Source: Avena insularis (lineage: Eukaryota; Streptophyta; Magnoliopsida; Poales; Poaceae). From it: a DNA stretch of 64,000 nt. Location of the stretch: assembly GCA_023614405.1 (NCBI GenBank), contig CM042696.1:337271211-337335210 (forward strand). Reading direction: 5' to 3'. Shown here piece after piece: positions 1 through 14,199 of this stretch. The translations under genes were made by a program, and so were the position numbers. Numbering within the stretch: the stretch's first letter is position 1; the number at the start of each line of letters is the position of its first letter. The notes under the pieces were generated by a model. The model had not been told where the DNA came from. It was given only the letters and a program-made list of their open reading frames with translations, and searched no databases.

Positions 1-1719
1 GTCATTCCATGTCTATTCTTGCCATGAACCACACCCAGTGTCATTATATGTCAGTTCTTTTCATGAACCACATAAGGATCCACCAGTGTCATTGCATGTA
101 CATTTTTCATGAATCACATAAGGATCCACTGGTGTTACTGCATGTCTTTTCTTTTCATGAACCACATAAGGATCCACTAGTGTCATTGGATGTGTATTCT
201 TCTCATGAACCACACATGAATCCACCGGTGTCATTGCATGTCTGTTCTTTTCATGAACCACAGCTAAAGACATTGCATGTCTGTTACTTCCATAAACCAC
301 ACATGGATCCACCGGTGTCATTGCATGTCTGTTCTTTTCATGAACCACACCCAGTGTCATTGCATGTCTGTTCTTTTCATGAACCACATAAGGATCCACC
401 AGTGTCATTGTGTGTATGTTCTTCTCACTAACCACATAAGGATCCACCTAGTGTCATTGCATGTCTGTTCTTTTCATGAACCACATAAGGATCCACCAGT
501 GTCATTGCATGTCTGTTCTTCTCACTAACCACATAAGGATCCACCTAGTGTCATTGCATGTCTATTCTTTTCATGAACCACACCCGGTGTCATTGCATGT
601 GTGTTCCACTAGACAAACCACATAAGGATCCACCGGTGTTACTTCATGTCTGTTCTTTTCATGAACCACATAAGGATCCACCAGTGTCATTGGATGTGTG
701 TTCTTCTCATGAACCACACATGGATCCACCGGTGTCATTGCATGTCTATTCTTTTCATGAACCACAGCTAGAGTCATTGCATGTCTGTTACTTCCATAAA
801 CCACACATGGATCCACTGGTGTCATTGCATGTCTGTTCTTTTCATGAACCACACCTAGTGTCATTGCATGTCTGTTCTTTTCATGAACGACATAAGGATC
901 CACCAGTGTCATTGCATGTCTGTTCTTCTCACAAACCACATAAGGATCCACCTAGTGTCATTGCATGTCTGTTCTTTTCATGAACCACACCCGGTGTCAT
1001 TGCATGTGTGTTCCTCTAGACAAACCACATAAGGATGCACCGGTGTTACTGCATGTCTGTTCTTTTCATGAACCACATAAGGATCCACCAGTGTCATTGG
1101 ATGTGTGTTCTTCTCATGAACCACACATGGATCCACCAGTGTCATTGCATGTATGTTCTTTTGATGAACCACAGCTAGAGTCATTTCATGTCTGTTATTT
1201 CCATAAACCACACATGGATCCACCGGTGTCATTGCATGTCTGTTCTTTTCATGAACCACACCCAGTGTAATTGCATGTCTGTTCTTTTCATGAACAACAT
1301 AAGTATCCACTAGTGTCATTGCATGCCTGTTCTTCTCACAAACCACATAAGGATCCACCTAGTCTCATTGCATGTCTATTCTTTTTCATGAACCACACTC
1401 GGTGTCATTGCATGTGTGTTCTAGACAAACCACATAAGGATCCACCGTGTCACTCCATGTCTGTTCTTTTCATGAACCACATAAGGATCCATCAGTGTCA
1501 TTGGATGTGTGTTCTTTTCATGAACCACACCCAGTGTGATTGCATGGATGTTCCTCTAAACAAACCACATAAAGATGCACCAGTGTCATTGCATGTCTGT
1601 TCTTTTCATGAACCACACATGGATCCACCAGTGTCATTGCATGTCTGTTCTTTTCATGAACCACAGCTAGAGTCATTCCATGTCTGTTACTTCGATAAAC
1701 CACACATGGATCCACCGGT
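1..1719 (+). repeat. Higher-order copy 1 of ~1.72-kb segment
   Basis: The copy starts with the diagnostic monomer gtcattccatgtctattctt followed by gccatgaaccacacc. The same monomer recurs at 1720 and, with one change, at 3429. Monomer order through the copy matches the next two copies apart from small losses. The window begins at or inside this copy, so its true left edge is unknown. Confidence 0.85.
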
Positions 1720-3428
1720 GTCATTCCATGTCTATTCTTGCCATGAACCACACCCAGTGTCATTATATGTCAGTTCTTTTCATGAACCACATAAGGATCC
1801 ACCAGTGTCATTGCATGTCTGTTCTTTTCATGAATCACATAAGGATCCACTGGTGTTACTGCATGTCTTTTCTTTTCATGAACCACATAAGGATCCACTA
1901 GTGTCATTGGATGTGTATTCTTCTCATGAACACACATGAATCCACCGGTGGCATTGCATGTGTTCTTTTCATGAACCACTAAAGACATTGCATGTCTCAT
2001 ACTTTCCATAAACCACACATGGATCCACCGGTGTCATTGCATGTCTGTTCTTTTCATGAACCACACCCAGTGTCATTGCATGTCTGTTCTTTTCATGAAC
2101 CACATAAGGATCCACCAGTGTCATTGTGTGTATGTTCTTCTCACTAACCACATAAGGATCCACCTAGTGTCATTGCATGTCTGTTCTTTTCATGAACCAC
2201 ATAAGGATCCACCAGTGTCATTGCATGTCTGTTCTTCTCACTAACCACATAAGGATCCACCTAGTGTCATTGCATGTCTATTCTTTTCATGAACCACACC
2301 GTGTCATTGCATGTGTGTTCCTCTAGACAAACCACATAAGGATCCATCAGTGTTACTGCATGTCTGTTCTTTTCATGAACCACATAAGCATCCACCAGTG
2401 TCATTGGATGTGTTCTTCTCATGAACCACACATGGATCCACCGTGTCATTGCATGTCTATTCTTTTCATGAACCACACTAGAGTCATTGCATGTCTCACA
2501 TTTCCATAAACCACACATGGATCCACCGTGTCTTTGCATGTCTGTTCTTTTCATGAACCACACCTAGTGTCATTGCATGTCTGTTCTTTTCATGAACGAC
2601 ATAAGGATCCACCAGTGTCATTGCATGTCTGTTCTTCTCACAAACCACATAAGGATCCACATAGTGTCATTGCATGTCTGTTCTTTTCATGAACCACACC
2701 CGGTGTCATTGCATGTGTGTTCCTCTAGACAAACCACATAAGGATGCACCGGTGTTACTGCATGTCTGTTCTTTTCATGAACCACATAAGCATCCACCAG
2801 TGTCATTGGATGTGTGTTCTTCTCATGAACCACACATGGATCCACCAGTGTCATTGCATGTATGTTCTTTTGATGAACCACAGCTAGAGTCATTTCATGT
2901 CTGTTATTTCCATAAACCACACATGGATCCACCGGTGTCATTGCATGTCTGTTCTTTTCATGAACCACACCCAGTGTAATTGCATGTCTGTTCTTTTCAT
3001 GAACAACATAAGTATCCACTAGTGTCATTGCATGCCTGTTCTTCTCACAAACCACATAAGGATCTACCTAGTCTCATTGCATGTCTATTCTTTTTCATGA
3101 ACCACACTCGGTGTCATTGCATGTGTGTTCCTCTAGACAAACCACATAAGGATCCACCGGTGTCACTCCATGTCTGTTCTTTTCATGAACCACGTAAGGA
3201 TCCATCAGTGTCATTGGATGTGTGTTCTTTTCATGAACCACACCCAGTGTGATTGCATGGATGTTCCTCTAAACAAACCACATAAAGATGCACCAGTGTC
3301 ATTGCATGTCTGTTCTTTTCATGAACCACACATGGATCCACCAGTGTCATTGCATGTCTGTTCTTTGCATGAACCACAGCTAGAGTCATTCCATGTACAT
3401 TTGATAAACCACACATGGATCCACCGGT
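1720..3428 (+). repeat. Higher-order copy 2 of ~1.72-kb segment
   Basis: This copy has the same monomer order as 1-1719 and 3429-5153, at a spacing of 1709-1725 bp. It carries several private small deletions (for example near 1930, 1960, 2400 and 2490), so it is the most eroded of the three. Its private deletions break the reading frames that stay open in the neighbouring copies. Confidence 0.85.
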
Positions 3429-5153
3429 GTCATTCCATGTCTATTCTTGTCATGAACCACACCCAGTGTCATTATATGTCAGTTCTTTTCATGAACCACA
3501 TAAGGATCCACCAGTGTCATTGCATGTCTGTTCTTTTCATGAATCACATAAGGATCCACCAGTGTCATTGCATGTCTGTTCTTTTAATGAACCACATAAG
3601 GATCCACTAGTGTCATTGGATGTGTATTCTTCTCATGAACCACACATGAATCCACCGGTGTCATTGCATGTCTGTTCTTTTCATGAACCACAGCTAAAGA
3701 CATTGCATGTCTGTTACTTCCATAAACCACACATGGATCCACCGGTGTCATTGCATGTCTGTTCTTTTCATGAACCACACCCAGTGTCATTGCATGTCTG
3801 TTCTTTTCATGAACCACATAAGGATCCACCAGTGTCATTGTGTGTATGTTCTTCTCACTAACCACATAAGGATCCACCTAGTGTCATTGCATGTCTCTTC
3901 TTTTCATGAACCACATAAGGATCCACCAGTGTCATTGCATGTCTGTTCTTCTCACTAACCACATAAGGATCCACCTAGTGTCATTGCATGTCTATTCTTT
4001 TCATGAACCACACCCAGTGTCATTGCATGTGTGTTCCTCTAGACAAACCACATAAGGATCCACCGGTGTTACTTCATGTCTGTTCTTTTCATGAACCACA
4101 TAAGGATCCACCAGTGTCATTGGATGTGTGTTCTTCTCATGAACCACACATGGATCCACAAGTGTCATTGCATGTCTATTCTTTTCATGAACCACAGCTA
4201 GAGTCATTGCATGTCTGTTACTTCCATAAACCACACATGGATCCACTGGTGTCATTGCATGTCTGTTCTTTTCATGAACCACACCTAGTGTCATTGCATG
4301 TCTGTTATTTTCATGAACGACATAAGGATCCACCAGTGTCATTGCATGTCTGTTCTTCTCACAAACCACATAAGGATCCACCTAGTGTCATTGGATGTCT
4401 GTTCTTTTCATGAACCACACCCGGTGTCATTGCATGTGTGTTCCTCTAGACAAACCACATAAGGATGCACCGGTGTTACTGCATGTCTGTTCTTTTCATG
4501 AACCACATAAGGATCCACCAGTGTCATTGGATGTGTGTTCTTCTCATGAACCACACATGGATCCACCAGTGTCATTGCATGTATGTTCTTTTCATGAACC
4601 ACAGCTAGAGTCATTTCATGTCTGTTATTTCCATAAACCACACATGGATCCACCGGTGTCATTGCATGTATGTTCTTTTCATGAACCACACCCAGTGTAA
4701 TTGCATGTCTGTTCTTTTCATGAACAACATAAGTATCCACTAGTGTCATTGCATGCCTGTTCTTCTCACAAACCACATAAGGATCCACCTAGTCTCATTG
4801 CATGTCTATTCTTTTTCATGAACCACACTCGGTGTCATTGCATGTGTGTTCCTCTAGACAAACCACATAAGGATACACCGGTGTCACTCCATGTCTGTTC
4901 TTTTCATGAACCATATAAGGATCCATCAGTGTCATTGGATGTGTGTTCTTTTCATGAACCACACCCAGTGTGATTGCATGTTTGTTCCTCTAAACAAACC
5001 ACATAAGGATCCACCAGTGTCATTGCATGTTTGTTCTTTTCATGGACCACACATGGATCCACCAGTGTCATTACATGTCTGTTCTTTTCATGAACCACAG
5101 CTAGAGTCATTCCATGTCTGTTACTTCGATAAACCACACATGGATCCACCGGT
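3429..5153 (+). repeat. Higher-order copy 3 of ~1.72-kb segment
   Basis: This is the third copy. After 5154 the monomer order diverges, which ends the 1.72-kb period. A related dispersed segment lies at about 13122-14160 and corresponds to about 4395-5390. Confidence 0.85.
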
Positions 5154-6499
5154 GTCATTGCATGTCTGTTCTTGTCATGAACCACACCTAGTGTCATTAC
5201 ATGTCAGTTCTTTTCATGAACCACATAAGGATCCACTAGTGTCATTGCATGTCTGTTCTTTTCATGAATCACATAAGGATCCACCAGTGTCATTGCATGT
5301 CTATTCTTTTCATGAACCAAACCCAGTGTCATTGCATGTGTGTTCCTGTAGACAAACCACATAAGGATCCACCAGTGTCACTGCATGTCTATTCTTTTCA
5401 TGAACCACATAAGGATCCACCAGTGTCATTGGATGTGTGTTCTTCTCATGAACCACACCCAGTGGCATTCCATGTCTGTTCCTCTAAACAAACCACATAA
5501 GGATCCATCAGTGTCATTGCATGTCTATTCTTTTCATGAACCACACCGATTGTCATTGCATGTGTGTTCTTCTAAACAAACCACATAAGTCATTGCATGT
5601 ATATTCTTTTCATGAACCACACATAGTGTCATTGCATGTGTGTTCCTCTAGACAAACCACATAAGGATCCACCAGTGTCATTGGATGTGTGTTCTTTTCA
5701 TGAACCACACCCAGTGTGATTGCATGTCTTTTCCTCTAAACAAACCACATAAGGATCCACCAGTGTCATTGCATGTCTGTTCTTTTCATGAACCACACCT
5801 AGTGTCATTGCATGTCTATTCTTCTAAACAAACCACATAAGTCATTGCATATGTGTTCTTTTCATGAACCACACCCCGTGTCATTTCATTTGTGTTCCTC
5901 TAGACAAACCACATAAGGATCCACCGGTGTCACTGCATGTCTGTTGTTTTCATGAACCACATAAGGATTCACCAGTGTCATCGGATCTGTGTTCTTCTCA
6001 TGAACCACACATGGATCCACCAGTGTCATTGCATGTCTGTTATTTTCATGAACCACAGCTAGAGTCATTGCATGTCTGTTACTTCCATAAACCAAAGATG
6101 GATCCACCGGTGTCATTGCATGTCTGTTCTTTTCATGAACCACACCTAGTGAATCGCATGTGTGTTCTTCTAAACAAACCACATAAGTCATTGCATGCCT
6201 ATTCTTTTCATGAACCACACCCAGTGTCATTGCATGTGTGTTCCTCTAGACAAACCACATAAGGATCCACCGGTGTCACTGCATGTCTGTTCTTTTCATG
6301 AACAACATAAGGATCCACCAGTGTCATTGGATGTGTGTTCTTTTCATGAACCACACCCAGTGTGATTGCATGTTTGTTCCTCTAAACAAAGCACATAATG
6401 ATCCACCAGTGTCATTGCATGTCTGTTCTTTTCATAAACCACACCCAGTGTCATTGGATGTGTGTTCTTCTAAACAAACCACAGAAGTCATTGCATGTC

Positions 6500-7900
6500 T
6501 GTTCTTTTCATGAACCATACCCGGTGTCATTGCATGTGTGTTCCTCTAGACAAACCAAATTAGGATCCACCGGTGTCACTACATGTCTGTTCTTTTCATG
6601 AACCACACATGGATCCACCAGTGTCATTGCATGTATGTTCTTTTCATGAACCACAACTAGAGTCATTGCATGTCTGTTACTTCGATAAACCACACATGGA
6701 TCCACCGGTGTCATGGCGTGTCTGTTCTTGTCATGAACCACAACTAGTATCATTACATGACATTTCTTTTCATGAACCACATAAGGATCCACCAGTGTCA
6801 TTGCATGTCTGTTCTTTTCATGAATCACATAAGGATCCACCAGTGTCATTGCATGTCTGTTCTTTTCATGAACCAAACCCAGTGTCATTGCATGTCTGTT
6901 CTTTTCATGAACCACATAAGGATCCACCAGTGTCATTGCATGTCTGTTCTTCTCACAAACCACATAAGGATCCACAAGTGTCATTGCATGTCTGTTCTTT
7001 TCATGAACCACACCAGTGTCATTGCATGTGTGTTCCTCTAGACAAACCACATAAGGATCCACCGGTGTCACTACATGTCTGTTCTTTATATGAACCACAT
7101 AAGGATCGACCCATGTCATTGGATGTGTGTTCTTCTCATGAACCACACCCAGTGTCATTGCATGTCTATTCCTCTAAACAAACCACATAAGGATCCATCA
7201 GTGTCATTGCATGTCTGTTCTTTTCATGAACCACACCAAGTGTTATTGCATGTGTGTTCTTCTAAACAAAACACATAATTAATTGCATGTCTATTATTTT
7301 CATGAACCACACCCAGTGTCATTGCATGTGTGTTCCAATAGACACACGACATAAGGATACACCAGTGTCATTGGATGTGTGTTCTTTTCATGAACCACAC
7401 CCAGTGTGATTGCATGTCTTTTCCTCTAAACAAACCACATAATGATCCACCAGTGTCATTGCATGTTTTTCTTTTCATGAACCACACCCAGTATCATTGC
7501 ATGTGTGTTCTTCTAAACAAACCACATAATTCATTGCATGTCTGTTCTTTTCTTGAACCATACCCGGTGTCATTGCATGTGTGTTCCTCTAGACAAACCA
7601 CATAAGGATCCACCGTGTCCTTTGCATGTCCGTTTCTTTCATGAACCACATGGATCCACCAGTTTCATTGCATGTCTGTTCTTTTCATGAACCACAGCTA
7701 GAGTCATTGCATGTCTGTTACTTCGATAAACCACACATGGATCCACCGGTGTCATTGCATGTCTGTTCTTGTCATGAACCACACCCAGTGTCATTGCATG
7801 TCATTTCTTTTCATGAACCACATAAGGATTCACCAGTGTCATTGCATGTCTGTTCTTTTCATGAACCACATAAGTATGCATCTGTGTCATTGGATGTGTG
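6500..7900 (+). repeat. Array block duplicated at 11395-12660
   Basis: Monomer order and rare variants match the block starting near 11395. Shared markers include caaattaggatcc, the gttctttatatgaacc unit and the aaaacacataattaattgc unit. The offset is 4895 bp at the left and about 4761 bp further right, so about 134 bp are missing from the second copy. Confidence 0.75.
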
Positions 7901-9470
7901 TTCTTTTCATGAACCAAACCCAGTTTCATTGCATGTGTGTTCCTCTAGACAAACCACATAAGGATCCACCGGTGTCACTGCATGTCTATTCTTTTCATAA
8001 ACCACATAAGGATCCACCAGTGTCATTGCATGTCTATTCTTTTCATGAACCACACCCAGTGTCATTGCATGTGTGTTCTTCTAAACAAACCACATAAGTC
8101 ATTGCATGTCTATTCTTTTCATGAACCACACCTAGTGTCATTGCATGTGTGTTCCTCTAGACAAACCACATAAGGATCCACCAGTGTCATGGCATGTATG
8201 TTCTTTTCATGAACCACATCAAGTGTCATTGCATATCTGTTCTTCTAAACAAACCACATAAGTCATTATATGTCTGTTCTTTTCATGAACCACACCCGGT
8301 GTCATTGCATTTGTGTTCCTCTAGACAAACCACATAAGGATCCACCAGTGTGACTGCATGTCTGTTGTTTTCATGAACCACAAAACGATCAACCAGTGTC
8401 ATTGGATGTGTGTTCTTCTCATGAACCATACATGGATCCACCAGTATCATTGCATGTCTGTTCTTTTCATGAACCACGGCTAGAGTCATTGCATGTCTGT
8501 TACTTCCATAAACCACATATGGATCCACCGGTGTCATTGCATCTCTGTTCTTTTCATGAACCACACCCAGTGTCATTACATGTCAGTTCTTTTCATGAAT
8601 CAAATCAGGATCCACCTGTGTTATTGCATGTCTGTTCTTTTCCTGAACCAAACCCAGTGTCATTGCATGTGTGTTCCTCTAGACAAACCACATAAGGATC
8701 CACCGGTGTCACTGCATGTCTGTTCTTTTCATGAACCACATAAGGATCCATCAGTGTCATTGGATGTGTGTTCTTTTCATGAACCACACCCAGTGTGATT
8801 GCATGTCTGTTCCTCTAAACAAACCACATAAGGATCCACCAGTGTCATTGCATGTCTGTTCTTTTCATGAACCACACATGGATCCACCAGTGTCATTGCA
8901 TGTCTGTTCTTTTCATGAACCACAACTAGAGTCATTGCATGTCTGTTACTTCAATAAACCACACATGGATCCACTCGTGTCATTGCATGTCTGTTCTTGT
9001 CATGAACCACACCCAGTGTCATTACATGTCAGTTCTTTTCATGAACCACATAAGGATCCACCAGTGTCATTGCATGTCTGTTCTTTTCATGAATCACATA
9101 AGGGTCCACCAGTGTCATTGCATGTCTATTCTTTTCATGAACCAAACCCAGTGTCATTGCATGTGTGTTCATGTAGAGAAACCACATAAGGATCCACCAG
9201 TGTCACTGCATGTCTATTCTTTTCATGAACCACATAAGGATCCACCAGTGTCATTGGATGTGTGTTCTTCTCATGAACCACACCTAGTGTCATTGCATGT
9301 CTGTTTCTCTAAACAAACCAAATAAGGATCCATCAGTGTCATTGCATGTCTATTCTTTTCATGAACCACACCCAGTGTCATTGCATGTGTGTTCTTCTAA
9401 ACAAACCACATAAGTCATTGCATGTATATTCTTTTCATGAACCACACCTAGTGTCATTGCATGTGTGTTC

Positions 9471-10453
9471 CTCTAGACAAACCACATAAGGATCCACCAG
9501 TGTCATTGGATGTGTGTTCTTTTCATGAACCACACCCAGTGTGATTGCATGTCTTTTCCTCTAAACAAACCACATAAGGATCCACCAGTTTCATTGAATG
9601 TCTGTTCTTTTCATGAACCACACCCAGTGTCATTGCATGTCTGTTCTTCTAAACAAACCACATAAGTCATTGCATATGTGTTCTTTTCATGAACCACACC
9701 CTGTGTCATTGCATTTGTGTTCCTCTAGACAAACCACATAAGGATCCACCGGTGTCACTGCATGTCTGTTCTTTTCATGAACCACATAAGTATTCACCAG
9801 TGTCATTGGATCTGTGTTCTTCTCATGAACCACACATGGATCCACCAGTGTCATTGCATGTCTGTTCTTTTCATGAACCATAGCTAGAGTCATTGCATGT
9901 CTGTTACTTCCATAAACCAAAGATGGATCCACCGGTGTCATTGCATGTCTGTTCTTTTCATGAACCACACCTAGTGAATTGCATGTGTGTTCTTCTAAAC
10001 AAACCACATAAGTCATTGCATGCCTATTCTTTTCATGAACCACGCCTAGTGTCATTGCATGTGTGTTCCTCTAGACAAACCACATAAGGATCCACCAGTG
10101 TCATTGCATGTCTGTTCTTTTCATGAACCACACCCAGTGTCATTGCACGTGTGTTCCTCTAGACAAACCACATAAGGATCCACCGGTGTCACTGCATGTC
10201 TGTTCTTTTCATGAACCACATAAGGATCCACCAGTGTCATTGGATGTGTGTTCTTTTCATGAACCACACCAGCAGATTGCTTGTCCATTCTCTAAACAAA
10301 GCACATAATGACCCACCAGTGTCATTGCATGTCTGTTCTTTTCATGAACCACACCCAGTGTCATTGGATGTGTGTTCTTCTAAACAAACCACATAAGTCA
10401 TTGCATGTCTGTTCTTTTCATGAACCATACCCGGTGTCATTGCATGTGTGTTC
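9471..10453 (+). repeat. 983-bp tandem segment, copy 1
   Basis: It matches 10454-11436 at an offset of 983 (982 after a 1-bp loss). Shared rare variants include the aagtattcacc unit, the aaccaaagatgg unit and the short ctagtgaattgc unit. A more diverged relative covers about 5640-6600, so this is a three-member block family. Confidence 0.8.
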
Positions 10454-11436
10454 CTCTAGACAAACCATATAAGGATCCACCAGTGTCATTGGATGTGTGT
10501 TCTTTTCATGAACCACACCCAGTGTGATTGCATGTCTTTTCCTCTAAACAAACCACATAAGGATCCACCAGTGTCATTGCATGTCTGTTCTTTTCATGAA
10601 CCACACCCAGTGTCATTGCATGTCTGTTCTTCTAAACAAACCACATAAGTCATTGCATATGTGTTCTTTTCATGAACCACACCCCGTGTCATTGCATTTG
10701 TGTTCCTCTAGACAAACCACATAAGGATCCACCGGTCTCACTGCATGTCTGTTCTTTTCATGAACCACATAAGTATTCACCAGTGTCATTGGATCTGTGT
10801 TCTTCTCATGAACCACACATGGATCCACCAGTGTCATTGCATGTCTGTTATTTTCATGAACCATAGCTAGAGTCATTGCATGTCTGTTACTTCCATAAAC
10901 CAAAGATGGATCCACCGGTGTCATTGCATGTCTGTTCTTTTCATGAGCCACACCTAGTGAATTGCATGTGTGTTCTTCTAAACAAACCACATAAGTCATT
11001 GCATGCCTATTCTTTTCATGAACCACGCCTAGTGTCATTGCATGTGTGTTCCTCTAGAAAAACCACATAAGGATCCACCAGTGTCATTGCATGTCTGTTC
11101 TTTTCATGAACCACACCAGTGTCATTGCATGTGTGTTCCTCTAGTCAAACCACATAAGGATCCACCGGTGTCACTGCATGTCTGTTCTTTTCATGAACCA
11201 CATAAGGATCCACCAGTGTCATTGGATGTGTGTTCTTTTCATGAACCACACCCAGTGTGATTGCTTGTCTGTTCCTCTAAACAAAGCACATAATGACCCA
11301 CCAGTGTTATTGCATGTCTGTTCTTTTCATAAACCAAACCCAGTGTCATTGGATGTGTGTTCTTCTAAATAAACCACATAAGTCATTGCATGTCTGTTCT
11401 TTTCATGAACCATACCCAGTGTCATTGCATGTGTGT
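10454..11436 (+). repeat. 983-bp tandem segment, copy 2
   Basis: This is the direct tandem partner of 9471-10453. It differs from it by scattered substitutions and a 1-bp loss near 11105. Confidence 0.8.
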
Positions 11437-12660
11437 TCCTCTAGACAAACCAAATTAGGATCCACCGGTGTCACTACATGTTTGTTCTTTTCATGAACCA
11501 CACATGGATCCACCAGTGTCATTGCATGTATGTTCTTTTCATGAACCACAGCTAGAGTCATTGCATGTCTGTTACTTCGATAAACCACACATGGATCCAC
11601 CGGTGTCATTGCATGTCTATTCTTGTCATGAACCACAACTAGTATCATTACATGTTAGTTCTTTTCATGAACCACATAAGGATCCACCAGTGTCATTGCA
11701 TGTCTGTTCTTTTCATGAATCACATAAGGATCCACCAGTGTCATTGCATGTCAGTTCTTTTCATGAACCAAACCCAGTGTCATTGCATGTGTGTTCCTCT
11801 AGACAAACCACATAAGGATCCACTGGTGTCACTGCATGTCTGTTCTTTATATGAACCACATAAGGATCGACCCATGTCATTGGATGTGTGTTCTTCTCAT
11901 GAACCACACCCAGTGTCATTGCATGTCTATTCCTCTAAACAAACCACATAAGGATCCATCAGTGTCATTGCATGTCTGTTCTTTTCATGAACCACACGCA
12001 GTGTTATTGCATGTGTGTTCTTCTAAACAAAACACATAATTAATTGCATGTCTATTATTTTCATGAACCACACCCAGTGTCAGTGCATGTGTGTTCCTCT
12101 AGACACACCACATAAGGATACACCAGTGTTATTGGATGTGTGTTCTTTTCATGAACCACACCCAGTGTGATTGCATGTCTTTTCCTCTAAACAAACCACA
12201 TAATGATCCACCAGTGTCATTGCATGTCTGTTCTTTTCATGAACCACACCCAGTATCATTGCATGTTTGTTCTTCTAAACAAACCACATAATTCATTGCA
12301 TGTCTGTTCTTTTCATGAACCATACTCGGTGTCATTGCATGTGTGTTCGTCTAGACAAACCACATAAGGATCCACCGGTGTCACTGCATGTCTGTTCTTT
12401 TCATGAACCACACATGGATCCACCAGTTTCATTGCATGTCTGTTCTTTTCATGAACCACAGCTAGAGTCATTGCATGTCTGTTACTTCGATAAACCACAC
12501 ATGGATCCACCGGTGTCATTGCATGTCTGTTCTTGTCATGAACCACACCCAGTGTCATTACATGTCATTTCTTTTCATGAACCACATAAGGATTCACCAG
12601 TGTCATTGCATGTCTGTTCTTTTCATGAATCACATAAGGATCCACTAGTGTCATTGCATG
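11395..12660 (+). repeat. Second copy of the 6500-7900 block
   Basis: It is collinear with 6500-7900 apart from one internal loss of about 134 bp. It overlaps the right edge of the 983-bp pair, so block duplications have been layered on each other. Confidence 0.75.
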
Positions 12661-13121
12661 TATGTTCTTTTCATGAACCAAACCCAGTGTCATTGCATGT
12701 GTGTTCCTCTAGACAAACCACATAACGATCCACCGGTGTCACTGCATGTCTGTTCTTTTTATGAACCACATAAGGATCCACCAGTGTCATTGGATGCGTG
12801 TTCTTCTCATGAACCACACCAAGTGTCATTGCATGTCTGTTCCCCTAAACAAACCACATAAGGATCCATCAGTGTCATTGCATGTCTGTTCTTTTCATGA
12901 ACTACACCCAGTGTGATTGCATGTGTGTTCTTCTAAACAAACCACATAAGTCATTGCATGTCTATTCTTTTCATGAACCACACCTAGTGGCATTGCATGT
13001 GTGTTCCTCTAGACAAACCACATAAGGATCCACCAGTGTCATTGCATGTATGTTCTTTTCATGAACCACACCAAGTGTCGTTGCATGTCTGTTCTTCTAA
13101 ACAAACCACATAAGTCATTGC

Positions 13122-14160
13122 ATGTCTGTTCTTTTCATGAACCACACCCGGTGGCATTGCATGTGTGTTCCTGTAGACAAACCATATAAGGATGCACCGG
13201 TGTTACTGCATGTCTGTTCTTTTCATGAACCACATAAGGATCCACCAGTGTCATTGTATGTGTGTTCTTCTCATGAACCACACATGGATCCACCAGTGTC
13301 ATTGCATGTCTGTTCTTTTCAGGAACCACAACTAGAGTCATTGCATGTCTGTTACTTCCATAAACCACACATGGATCCACCGGTGTCATTGCATGTCTGT
13401 TCTTTTCATGAATCACACCCAGTGTAATTGCATGTCTGTTCTTTTCATGAACAACATAAGTATCCACCAGTGTCATTGCATGTCTGTTCTTCTCACAAAC
13501 CACATAAGGATCCACCTAGTGTCATTGCATGTCTATTCTTTTTCATGAACCACACTCGGTGTCATTGCATGTGTGTTCCTCTAGACAAACCACATAAGGA
13601 TGCACCGGTGTCACTGCATGTCTGTTCTTTTCATGAAACACATAAGGATGCATCAGTGTCATTGGATGTGTGTTCTTTTCATGAACCACACCCAGCGTGA
13701 TTGCATGTCTGTTCCTCTAAACAAACCACATAAGGATCCACCAGTGTCATTGCATGTCTGTTCTTTTCATGAACACACATGGATCCACTAGTGTCATTGC
13801 ATGTCTGTTCTTTTCATGAACCACAACTAGAGTCATTGCATGTCTGTTACTTCGATAAACCACACATGGATCCACCGGTGTCATTGCATGTCTGTTCTTG
13901 TCATGAACCACACCCAGTGTCATTACATGTCAGTTCTTTTCATGAACCACATAAGGATCCACCAGTGTCATTGCATGTCTGTTCTTTTCATGATTCACAT
14001 AAGGATCCACCAGTGTCATTGTATGTCTGTTCTTTTCATGAATCACATAAGGATCCACCAGTGTCATTGCATGTCTGTTCTTTTCATGAACCAAACCCAG
14101 TGTCATTGCATGTGTGTTCCTCTAGACAAACCACGTAAGGATCCACCGGTGTCACTGCAT
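13122..14160 (+). repeat. Dispersed copy of part of the 1.72-kb segment
   Basis: Monomer order corresponds to about 4395-5390, including the gatgcaccggtgttactgc unit and the caacataagtatcc unit. The spacing is about 8.7 kb. This links the left part of the array to its centre. Confidence 0.7.
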
Positions 14161-14199
14161 GTCTATTCTTTTCATGAACCACATAAGGATCCACCAGTG

